64,000 bases of DNA from Excoecaria cochinchinensis. Its lineage: Eukaryota; Streptophyta; Magnoliopsida; Malpighiales; Euphorbiaceae. The notes beneath the pieces were generated by a model. That model was given only the letters and a program-made list of their open reading frames with translations. It was not told where the DNA came from and ran no database searches. Made by a program: the position numbers and the translations under genes. How positions within the stretch are numbered: the stretch's first letter is position 1; every line of letters begins with the position of its first letter. The stretch covers positions 10,494,501-10,558,500 of the forward strand of contig CANTUQ010000081.1 of assembly GCA_947683425.1 (NCBI GenBank), written 5' to 3'. Positions 23,701-35,700 of the stretch are shown here, piece by piece.

Positions 23701-26700
23701 CTAAAACTGGAATTGCATTTGTGAAGTGTATCCAAGAGAATCTAGGTGAGCAGCCATGGCCTTGTTCATTGGTGGTGGTCCACACCTTAGTATCTATGGA
23801 AAAAAGAAAGCTTATCTTAGCTACTTTCAATAAATAGAGGGAGGGAGTGAGAAAGCATAGTTTAAAAATTTACCTGGATGTCTTCAGCTGGAGGAGGGCA
23901 ATGGGTTTGAATCATTTCCTTGGATATGAACCCTACACCGCCATCCCATTCTTCTGGAGGCTGAAGATAATGTTATGTTTCTTATGGCAACAAGTATAAA
24001 ATAAGAATATAATCATTTGGGACAACAAGAATATTAAATGTAAATAATATTATAAAAATAAATATATTTTTGTAAAGATAATGCTTTTTGATAGATATTT
24101 CTAATAAAATCATATTTCAGGATAAGATACACATGTGATTTTTATATATGGCTCCACCTAGCTAGACAAAGCTCGGTAAAATTACAACTAATTTTATATT
24201 TGGATTGAGATTAGGCTTAGGTAAGCTTAGCTACAGAGGCAATACATAGCTAGCCCCTATCAAGTTAAACGAGGACTGAAATAGGTTATGGCCAGTTTAA
24301 AGCTTTATTAAAGCCTAAGATTTGAATGCTAGCATCTATGGCAATGCAAGACTGATGGTGAATCGGTGATAAAGGAAACAGATACATTATACCAGCGTGA
24401 AAAAACTTACAATGTTAATATACATGTGATGAAATTGATGGATAATATAAGGAACGAATGCATTTGCAGAAATAGAATTGAAGTAATGAGAGAAAGCCGA
24501 TTGAAATATTTCGAACATACACATCATAAATCAACGTATGCACTAGTGTGGAAAGTTGAATCTAATGACATGATAACTGTTGGTTTTTTCTAGTTAGAAA
24601 CAGGTCTATCATTTATCATTTCTCGTTAGATTTTACCTTTCCTTATTAGGATAAGATTAGGACGCTCTTTGTTTTTTTTTTCCATAACTGTACATTCTTA
24701 TTTTAAGATAAGAGAATTAGTAAAATTTTTATTCTAAAAAATATTCATGGTATTGTAGCCACTAGTCTTTTTAGAAGTTAAGTCTTCTCCTTCCAAAGAG
24801 GTCGAGTTTTCTCCCACACCACAACAAAACCCCCACCCCCCCCCACCCCCCCCCCCCCCCCCCCCCCCCCCGGCATGATTCTAATGGATGAAATATTTGA
24901 ACATTGAAATGAAGGCTTCATTGAACAAATCAAGCAATGGAGATTGAAGACAAGTTTTATTGCTGAAAAACTGCAAGTCTAGATTTTGGTTCGACAACCA
25001 GAGAGCTTCAACGCCCATTCTGCCTCATTCAACGACCATTGGATTCTTAATTTTCAGATTCTGCAACTTTCTATTTTCAAAGGCTGTTTCATTGTGGGAA
25101 CTCAAAACTATTCTGTTGCTAATCGTGGCATTTAAAGTTCCTCAAATCAACGCCCTTTTTGACTTGCGAATGGCTGTTGGGCATCTTCAACAGTCATTGT
25201 AAAAGTTGAATGCCCATTGAACAGTTCTGTAACTAGCAGATCCAAAAGCTTCCATTGCAAACGCCCAATTGCATCACTGAACACCCATTGGGCTTCAAGA
25301 AATCGCAAATCCGCAGTTTTCTTATTTGGTCAATTTTGATTGGATTTATTTCCACATTGATTAGGATTCTTTTACTTATTAAGGCTTTGTTTGAGAATCA
25401 TGTAATAAGCTTCTGATAATGACTTAATTATTTTAATCACCCAAACAAATCATTATTTAAATTAGGTTTATTTTGTAGCCTATTTAAATACTTATTTTTC
25501 TGCTGTAATTTAGATCTCAAATTTTGATTAATTCAATGAATTGAATTGGCTTATGCCATTGTTGCAAGTATGTTTTACTTGTGTTTTTAATTTGAATTTA
25601 CTTATCAAAGTTAAACCTTTGTGTTGTTCTTTTGTTTTCTTGATCTCGGATTAACTTATCAAAGCTAATCACTTTGTGGCATTCTTTCTGTCCAATCTGG
25701 GTGATTTGCATCTGTACCTATTTTAGAAAAGTGTCAAGAGTTCGAGTAATACCACCTCCTTGTCACTGCTAGAGCCAGTGCCTTTTTTGGAGAGAGTTTC
25801 CTTTCTCTAGCACTGGGTTCAATTTTTCCGATCTACAATAAATGTTTTCTGAACAAGTCTCGAGGTCAAGTTTGCCTCCCTTTTTATTGTCATCGCCCCG
25901 TATGAAGAAAGGCCATCATTAGATTGGCTTGTCCTCGGAGTTTGGTCACCAACTACACAAGGCATAAGAAGCTTTTGCACTACTGTTCACACATCGCAGC
26001 ATGTAAACGCATGAAAAGCCCTAAGGTTGTCCGTTTGTTGTCCATCTTTCTTCCTACCAACTTGCCAGCTCTCTCCAACTCCGGCCTTTTCGGCCATTGT
26101 TGGACTTCTTGGGGTTCTAAGCCTTCGCCCTTAAGGTTTTGCTCCCATATCAAATTTTGCCCTTGTTTTTTTCTTTTGATTTTTTATTGTCCTAGTTTTC
26201 CTTGTCATTATTACGAACACTAAGGTAGTTGAGAAAAGTAACCCAGTTAATGACAACCGTTATTTACAAATAAGTTATGTGAAACTTAATGGTAGCGATA
26301 CATATTTAACTTGGTCTAGAACTTGTTTATTGTTTATCAAAGAGAGAAGGTTGCAAGATTATATTACTGGGGATAAAAAAAAAAACAACCATATTCTTTT
26401 GATTCCATCTATAGCCAATAAAACCTAGAAAACTTAATTGTTATGTCATGGAATCTATGAACCCTCAGATTTCCCGACAATATTTATTGTTTGACATTAT
26501 AGAGAAAATATGAAATGCAACCAAAAATCACCTACTCACGTATGAGAAATGATACTCAAATCTTTGAAATCCAAAACAAAAAACTAGGTGACATGACAAT
26601 TTCTAAGTACTATTCTAAACTAAATGGTTATGGCAAGAACTAGATTATTATCAAGACTTTAAGGCTTCGCTTGGAATAAATGAATTCCATAAAATTTTAT

Positions 26701-29700
26701 GGAATTCATTTGTAATTCTCATTTCTCATGCTTGGAATGCAAAAAAAATAGGAATTGAATTCATAGAATTAAATTTCATGGAATTCATTATACTTTCACC
26801 AAATTCCATCAAAATAGGTGGAATTTGCAAATGAATTCCACATTTTTAAAAGCTAAAATTAAAAAGACTATAATACATTTTTAATTATTTATTATAAAAA
26901 AAATTTCTTTTATATAGTTAACGTAATCTGTTATTATTTCTATTCTATCACTGTTCTTCTCCTTCTTCTATTACTATTTTTCTGTCATCCAAAACCACCA
27001 TCACCGGATTTTTACTTATCTCCATTGGATTTTTACTTATTAGTTTCATTCGGTATGTACGATTTTTTTTTGTTGGTAGTAATTGAAATTGAAAGAAAAT
27101 ATCAAAATTGAAAATAATTGAAATTGAAATAATACATCAAAATTGAGAGTAATTAAATTAATAATAAATTTTAAAATGATAATTAATGGTTAATTTTTTT
27201 TTTTATTGGAAGTAATTGAAATAAGATATCAAAATTGGCATTAAGAATATTTTAGTAAATAATATAGAAATAAATTCATTTATTCATTTATTCCAAACAT
27301 AAAAATAAGGAATTCATTTTCAATTATATATTTTAATAATTTTATTCCAAACGTAGAAATTCATTTACAAATGAATTCCATATGGAATTCATTTGTAAAT
27401 TAATTCTACAAATTGAATTCATTTGTTCCAATCGGAGCCTAAGGCGAATTGTACTGGAGATGCAGTTAAATTTCAGAAACTAGTTGAAAAGTAGCAGGTA
27501 TATGATTTTTTGGCTGAATTAAACAATGAATTTGATTAGATAAGATTCAAGTACCTAGTAAAACCCTTTTTCCCTCTCTTGAAGAAGTATACTCCTATGT
27601 TCAACAGGAGGATGCAGGAGGAGTGCTATGCTCTACACAACACCTGTTAAGAAATCTGGATTGATTGCATGTTCTTAGAAGCAATTAAAGTTACCAATTC
27701 TGCTAAAGATCACCTACATTGTGATTACTATGGAAAGTTGTGCCATACAAATGAGACTTGCTAGAAGTTACATGGTTGACCTACTATAGGCGATGGATGA
27801 AAACAAGTTGACTTTTGTAATTAATGTGGGAAGCCGTGCCATACAAAGGAGACTTGCTGGAAGTTATATGGTTGACCTACTAGAGGCAATGGAAGAAAAC
27901 GAGTTGACTCCACAAAAGATCCAACAAATATTTGTCTGAGATAATAGAAACATTCCAAGGAGACAACCTACCGAAAATCTTTCTTATGATGAATTCCAGC
28001 ATTTTAGGCATCTTTTGTCTAAACTTGACTCCTCCAATGCCACTTTAACTTTGTGAAGTTAGGATCTTCAAATAGAGAAAAGGATTAGCATTGGTAAAGT
28101 ACATGATAACTTGTAGTTGATGTGTTTACTAAAGAACCTAGCAACAGGACTTATCACACCTTAGTTTGCAAGTTGGACATGTGTGATATGACAGCTGTTG
28201 ATTTTTTCCTAGTCAGAATTGGACTATCTTTTATTTTTCCTAGTTAGAATTTGTAAACTTTTTATTCTCAAAAATATTCATGACAATATATGAAATAATG
28301 AAACGAGGATGCTTAAGATGGCTGGCCGAGAAACAGAGAGACAAGCTTATCTTTCCAAAAATGCATCCTTAAACTATGATAGATGTAGGAACGAATTGTT
28401 ACGCCCCCTATTGTGAAGACTTACATGAGGGGCAGGGGCAAAAATATTAGGAGGGACATAGGGAATTCCATTGCTGTTGGGAGTTAGTTAGTATTGGGAT
28501 TTGTGTTTTCTGTTTCTTTTAAGGGGTGAAAAGTGTGGGAAAAAGGCATGATTTGTTTTAGCTGAGAATATTTGTATTGGAGAGAGGTGAGGCTCTCGAA
28601 TTCCTCCCTAAGCTTATATTTTCCCTTTTACAGAATTAATACAATATAGCCTTCATTTGGCTAATTCATTTCTTCTCCTTGAGATTCTGTGTTGTGTGAT
28701 TGGTGAATACAAACAGGGACATAACAGTGGTATCAGAGCACCGATCCTTGCATGAAAACCCAGTATTAGCAGATGGAGAACAGGGCAGAAGCATTAGAAG
28801 CCGATCTGCAGCAGATGTTAGCACGCTTAAACCGTCTGGAACGTCTGGATGTGGAAACGCTTAACCAATCAATGGAGCGCTTGACATTGATCGAAGGAGG
28901 GGTCAAATCCATTCTACTTAAACTCAACATGACTCAAACGGACAAGTCCTAGGTTACCTGAGACACGACTCAAGAGATCACACAACTGGATTCTGCCAAT
29001 CGTAGAGCCGGAGAAAACCAGAGAGAGCAGGCGAAGAAGGTGGAGATGGGTGAAAACTCCAACCCAGTGTCTGCTTGGCCCAAATCGAAAGGAATGCCAA
29101 GAAAGCTAGAACTCCCTGTGTTCGACGGAGAGAACCCGGATGGATGGATTTTGAGGGCTGAATGCTATTTCGACCTCAACAGTCTCTCTCCGGATGAAAG
29201 ACTCCGGTCAGCCGTTGTTTGCCTAAAAGGGGAAGCTTTGGCAAGGTACTACTATGAAAGCAGCCGACGGAGTTTCCATGGGTGGAGTGAATTCAAGAAA
29301 CTCTTGCTGGAACGATTCCGCAGTACCCAGGTCGGAAATCTGATGGAGCAGCTTTACTCCCTCCGGCATACGTCAACGGTGGGCGAATACAGGAAGCAGT
29401 TTGAGTTGTTGTCTGCACTCTTTCCCGATCTCTCAGATGCTGTGATGGAGAATACCTTCATCAATGGGCTACAAGAGGAGATTAAATCTGAGCTGAGGCT
29501 TTGGGAGCCCCAAGGGTTGGGCAACATAATAAAGGTGGCCCAAATGATAGAAGACAAGAATGAGGCTGCCAGATCGCGGGCCTTGTCCAACCACAACGGA
29601 TCCAGCAACCAAGCCCGGCCATTTTCAGGTACGCCTTTGGCCACCAGAACTCTAATCCCCAGTTCTTCTTTTAAGTCCAGTCTTACATCTCCTAAGGCAT

Positions 29701-32700
29701 TATCGCCAACGTCTTCTTCTTCTTCTTATTCTACGGCTGCGACCACCCCCATGAGCAACAAACCCAGGTGGTTGCTCTATATCACTTCTTCCTGAAGGTC
29801 TCCATGAAGAAAAGCATTCTTAATGTCCAACTGATATAAGGGCCAATGCTGCGAAGCAGCTATAGAGATAAACAATCTTACAGAAGTAAATTTAGCCACT
29901 GGAGAGAAAGTTTCTGAATAATCCACCCCATATGTTTGAGCATATCCTTTTGCAACAAGCCTGGCTTTAAGTCTAGCTACAGAACCATCTGGATTAACTT
30001 TAACGGCAAAAACCCATTTGCATCCCACAACCTTCTTTCCTTTAGGCAGATCAACCAAATCCCAAGTGTGATTTCCATCCAAAGCATTTAGTTCCTTTAT
30101 CATTGCATTATGCCAACCAGGGTGAGATAATGCTTCTTTAACAGTTCGAGGACGAGATCGAGTCAAGAGAAGCAATAAAAGAACATGTAGATTGAGTTAA
30201 ATTATTATAGGAGACAAAGTTGCTAATAGGATAAGCACACTGGCGAGGTGAGGCTCTCGAATTCCTTCCTAAGCTTGTATTTTCCCTTTTACATAATTAA
30301 TACAATACAGCCTTCATTTGGCTAATTCATTTCTTCTCCTTGAGATTCTGTGTTGTGTGATTGGTGAATACAAACAGGGACATAACACGAATCCATACAA
30401 TCAACTCCAACTAGTTTAAGGTTTAGCTGAGTTGAGTAACAAAATTTTATTTGCATGACTCGAATCCTTGGAAATCCCATCATTGTAATTTTCTGTAGCG
30501 CTTGTCACATATCAAATTTGTGTGAGATGAAAACAAATTGAAAGAAATCATAGTTTCACAATTGAGGTGTTGTAGCCAAAATGGAGCCTCCACTCATCGT
30601 CAAGGACTTGAATCAAAAGAATGGGGTGGCATGGGGGTGTGAGAGAACAAACATGACTAGATACTCTTATCAGCATCCATATGTATCTATAATTTCGATT
30701 TTGCCTACAATAGTTGGCTAATCCTGAATTTCTACTGCATTTCACTAAGCTAGATTTGGCTAATTTATAACAAACTTTGGAGCATTGCACCTTCACACAA
30801 GGCTACAAAAATTTGTAAAACTCATCACTAACCGTCTTAACAAGTTTAGCAAACAATCTATAGCAGAATTAGAATTTCCAAAGAAAAGAGACAAGCTAAA
30901 AGTTCACGAGCAACAAAAATAAACTAACCTCATTCAGAACATAGTAGACAGTGAAGCGGCTTGGAAAAGTCTTTGCAAGGTTATCCAATGTTTCCTGCAA
31001 AAATAAAATCAAAACAAAGTCATATGCTAATATAATCCAAAATTTTTGGGTTCTAGAATTTGCATTAGAGCTGTTTTATGGGTTGGTATGGGCTCTATGC
31101 CTGGCCATGCCAGAATTTTTTTAAAAAAAATATAACAATAATAATTTAAGTGAGTTTAATAAGATATTCTGAAAAATCATATATTCAAAATAATCATATT
31201 AATTTTATATTTTTGAATCATATTTTATAATAAGAAATAAAGATATATATTCATGTACATCTTTACATACAATACATAAATAGTAATTATATTTTTGAAC
31301 TTGGCTTAGGCACCTATATCCAGGCCTATCTGGAAATATACAGCCTAAAAACTTTCAGCCCAAGTTTTTAGGTGTAAGTTTTACTGGGCCAAACTCAGGC
31401 CAGCTGCTGGGCTCAACCCATGGGCTCCCCAGGTTGTCTTCTCAAGTTTTGATGCATTTCAATGTCTCCTCCCTTGATCTTTGGTCCAACAGATGGAAAC
31501 TCTTATTGCAATTAATTTTAAGAAAATTAAGAAGGAAAAAAAAAACTGTTAGGAATTAGCAAGTTGCCTTCCAAAAATATATGAAAATGAGCTAATTTCC
31601 TTTGATCATCACAAGTATGGGGATTCACACCAAGACACTGATAATTGGACCTGATTCAACTCTTCCTTACCTAAATCATACACCCTACAAATAATTCAGG
31701 ACAACTATTTATTCAACCATACACAAGTAAATTTGCTCTAATTTCCTTCAGGTGTTCATAAGAACAGCATGTCACTATGGGCATATTTAGGCTCATAATA
31801 TCCAACAAAATTTTCCAATAGTAATGTCAGCAACACATTCACTCATTCAGCTAGTCCTTTTTTCACTTTTCAGCTTTTATACCCATCAATGTTTTTATTG
31901 CTCTTTCATGCATGTTTATTGCTCCTTCATGCGTGTCTGAACAATGTCAAGTGGCTTTGTGCCCCACATTTTGTGCAGTTCTAAGACTCCATTTCACAAA
32001 CTTAATTCACTCTTTTGCCCCTATCCCACTTTATAAAAAAAATTGCCTGTTCCCTTCCCACTGCAAAAAGAAGTTGTTCCCCTCTCCCTCTTTAAAGAAA
32101 TGTGCTCTTCTGCCTCTTAAGGTGTAGGATAACTGTTATGATTCTAGGATTTAGGTTTATTAATGCAATACTTTAGTTATAGTAAGATTTATTGTTAGCA
32201 GTAATATTTTAGTTATAATAGGATTTGTTGTGAAACCAGGTTGTATAATTGTGTTAATATGTTTATTTCCTAAAGTAATAAATTAAATATTCTTTTCCTA
32301 AAATACTTAGGAGAATAGAAGAGTTTATTTTAGTTTACACAACTGTATATATATAGCCCTTAAGTGGCTCATTTATTCAATAAGAAATACGATTAATATT
32401 CTTTTAACATGGTATTAGAGCCTACGATTTTTTAGGAGAACTTTTTTTTACCTAGTTTGGTGTCCATATAAGACGGCTTAGGTCAAATAACGCAAAAGAC
32501 TGCTTTAATCAAGTTTTGTCATTTTTTTTTTCAAAAAGAGGGAATTATCCATGAGTCCTCTTGTATTTATACTCCTCAGCAAAATGGGGTTGCAGAAATA
32601 AAAAATGGTCATCTCTTGAGTTCCACCACAGTATTGCTTTTTAATCACAATGTACCAAAACACTATTGGGGGGAAGCAGTTCTCACTTCTGCTTATCTTA

Positions 32701-35700
32701 TAAATTCCTTCACAAACTCCAGGATCCAAAAGTCCAATGGATTTCATCTCAAATTTCTTTCCTAATTTCTGCCTTTTAAATAGTTTGCCACATAGAATTT
32801 TTGGTTGTACTTCTTTCGTTCATGTTCACAATTAGGGTACATTAGATCCTAGAGCCATTAAGTGTGTTTTCATAGGCTACTCATCTACTCAAAAGGGGTA
32901 TAGGTGTTTACATCTTCTAACCAGGAAAGTTTATGTTTTAGCTGAGATTACATTTGTTGAGAATAAACCATATGTCACTCAACCTTATCTTCAGGGGGAG
33001 CCTTCTAGTATAGAAGATGAGGATTCTTTGGGTTCTTTGCTTGACTTTTCTCTTCCAGTTTCAGTTTCTATGCTTACTCCAGGTTCAGTTCCCTCCCCAG
33101 TTTCAGTTCCTATGTCTATCCCTACTGATTCAGTTGCTGTCCCTAAGTCTATTGCTGTCTCTATATCTGCTGCCCCAGTAAATATTGGTCCTTCACCTAC
33201 GGTTCTAGTATCTTCTGTCATGTCTTCACCTCCAAATCATAAGGAAGGTACAAGAGTCCAATCTTCCCCCTCCAATGAAAGAAAAAGGTAAGTACTTCTG
33301 AACTTCTTGAACATGTCCTTCCTGAAATACAGGTGACTAATGAAGAGCTTCCCATAGCTAGAGAAATGAAATGCGAGAATCTACCAAATAACCCCTATAT
33401 CCCTTGTCTCCTTGCAGCTCCTTTGAGATATTCTTATCATCACATAAAGCCTTTCTCAGAAGCCTGAATGAAATTGCCATCCCACATACTTTATCAGAAG
33501 CAATGTCCAAAGAAGAATGGCAAGAAGTTATGAGGGTGGAAATAGAGGCTTTAGAGAAAAATGGGACATGGGAGTTAACTAATCTGCCAAAGGGAAAGAA
33601 GGCAGTGGGGTGTTAATGGGTGTTCACAGTGAAGTTTAGGGCTGATGGGTCCTTGGAACGTTACAAAGCAAGGTTGGTAGCAAAATGGTATATAGGGACA
33701 TATGGACTTGACTATGAAGAGACCTTCGCAACAATTGCAAAAATGAATACTATGAGGGTTTTATTGTCACTGGCAGCAAATTTCAACTGGAAATTGTAGC
33801 AATATGATGTGAAGAATGCATTTCTTCATGTTGACCTAAAGTAAGAAATTTATGTGACCATCCCACCTGGTTTTGGAGGGGTCAAAGGGCATAAAGTGTG
33901 CAATGTATGGCTTAAAACAATCACCTGGTGCATGGTTTGGAAAGTTCACTAAAGTAATGCTTGATATTGGCTACTGACAAAGCCAAGGTGACCGCACCCT
34001 TCATCAATCATTCGGCTTCAGGGGAAGTGACTGTGTTGATAGCGTATGTAGTGGAGATCATTGTGACTGGGAATGAATGAAAATGAGAAGAAAGTCTTAT
34101 AGGGCTGTCTAACCGAGCAGCTTGATATTAAAGAATTGGGAAGACTGAAGTATTTCTTGGCATCGAAGTTGCCCATTCTGGGCAAGGGATTTTTATCTCA
34201 AAACAGAAGTATGTTACTAATCTTCTAAAGGACACGGGGCTGCTTGGAAGTAAACTGGTTACTACGATAGAGCCTAATCATAGGCTTGAAGAAGCCTATG
34301 AGGATCAACCAGTTTGTATCAAAAATTGGTTGGGAAGTTGATTTATCTTGCTCACACCCATCCTGAAATAGCATTTCTGTAAGTGTGGTAAGTCAAGTAT
34401 GCATAGTCCCAAGAGGGTTCACCTACAAGCTATCAATCAGGTATTGCACTACCTAAAAGCTAGTTCAAGGCGAAGGGTATTGTGTTCAAGAGAGATACTG
34501 GCCTAGTTCTTGAAGCCTACACTGATGCTGATTATGCAGGATCTCCTTTAGATAGGAGGTCCACATCTGGTTATCGTACTTTTCTTGGAGGCAATCTTGT
34601 GGTGGAGCAAGAAACAGAATGTTGTGGCTCGATCTAGTGCTGAAGCCGAGTTTAGATCAATGGTACAAGGCATTTGTGAGTTATTGTGGCTGAAAATTAT
34701 CCTTGAAGATTTAAAGATTAAATGGAGTGAGTTGATGAGGCTATACTATGACAACAAATCAGCCATTAGTATTGCTCAAAACCCAATGCAGATTGACCAA
34801 ACTAAGCACGTTGAGATAGACAGGCACTTCATCAAAGAGAAGCTTGAGAGTGGACTGATTTGCACTCCATATGTTCCAATAGGACAGTTGGCAAATACTT
34901 TTACTAAGGGGCTGAATAGTGCCACCTTCTAAGGTTTTGTTACCAAGCTAGGAATGGTCGATACCTACTCACCAACTGGGGAGGGAGTGTTAAGAAACCC
35001 AAATGTATAGTTGTGTTAATTTGTTTATTTCCTAAAGTAATTACTTGTACATTCTTTTTCCTAAAATACTTAGGTGAATAGAAGAAATACTTAAGAAAGA
35101 CGATTAATATTTCTTTCAACATGATTTATTTCATTTAGTGATATATTCTTACTTTAATATTTTCTAATTAGAAATAACCCATTGTTTCCTAGTTGAAATA
35201 GAGTTCCTATTTTATTAGATATTTCTAAGCTTGAAGATTTTTAAGAGTAAAAATTTTATTAATTCCCTCATCTTAATATTCTAAGCATGAACAAGCTATA
35301 TAATTTGAAAAAATAAATCATATTCTAATAAGGAAAGATAAAAACTAATTTGAAAATATAAGGATAAATCTAAGAATATAAAAACGAATCCTAATCTAAC
35401 TACGAAAACCAACAGTTATCAACACTCCCCCTCAAGTTAGTGCATGGATATCACACATGCTTAACTTGCAACTAAGGTGTGATAATGGCAGCTTATTAGA
35501 CGATCTTGCACTCTACCATTGCCAATCCTCTTTCCTTTTTGAAGATTCTTACTTCAAAAAGTTAGTAGTGGCATTGGAGGAAGAGCCAATTTTAGATAGA
35601 AAATGCTAGAATGTTGGATTTCATCTGAAGAAAAAGGTTCAATAGAGGTTTTCCTTGGATCTCCGCTATCTCTAGCAAATTTATTTGAGCCCTTAAGAAG

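Larger units (their letters stand above)
26270..28180 (+). pseudogene. Copia gag, interrupted (copy 1)
   Basis: The gag core begins with KLNGSDTYLTWSRTCLLFIK, the UBN2/retrotran-gag pattern of Copia. It continues to DYYQDFK, is split by the MITE, and resumes ANCTGDAVKFQKLVEK. Two CCHC-type knuckles follow near 27725 and 27825. Several stop codons break the frame. Confidence 0.8.
24571..28280 (+). mobile_element. Gag-only Copia-type element, copy 1
   Basis: LTR1 is 24571-24747 (TGATAACTGTTGG...ATATTCA), followed by an initiator-Met-type primer site (TGGTATTGTAGCC). LTR2 lies at about 28180-28280 and has lost its start together with the polypurine tract. The 5-bp duplication TGACA is perfect (24566-24570, 28281-28285). 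The interior has gag and a few codons of the RNase H end (VDVFTK near 28115) but no protease, integrase or reverse transcriptase. It is related to 35232-37327. A Harbinger-type MITE sits in gag. Confidence 0.85.
28397..30387 (+). mobile_element. Chimeric Ty3/gypsy element with Copia insert
   Basis: The 5' LTR is 28397-28726 (TGTTACGCCCCC...ACATAACA). The primer site TGGTATCAGAGCA (initiator-Met type) is at 28728-28740. Then comes a gypsy gag, an antisense Copia reverse-transcriptase fragment (29756-30243), and the last 144 bases of the 3' LTR (about 30244-30387). A perfect 5-bp duplication CGAAT flanks the whole (28392-28396, 30388-30392). The duplication shows that the composite either inserted as one unit or was rearranged internally without touching its ends. 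Confidence 0.88.

Noticed and set aside
31062..31436. MITE with GGGTTG...GGCC inverted ends
   Set aside because: The end similarity is limited to short words and no target duplication was found, so it is mentioned only in the intron note.
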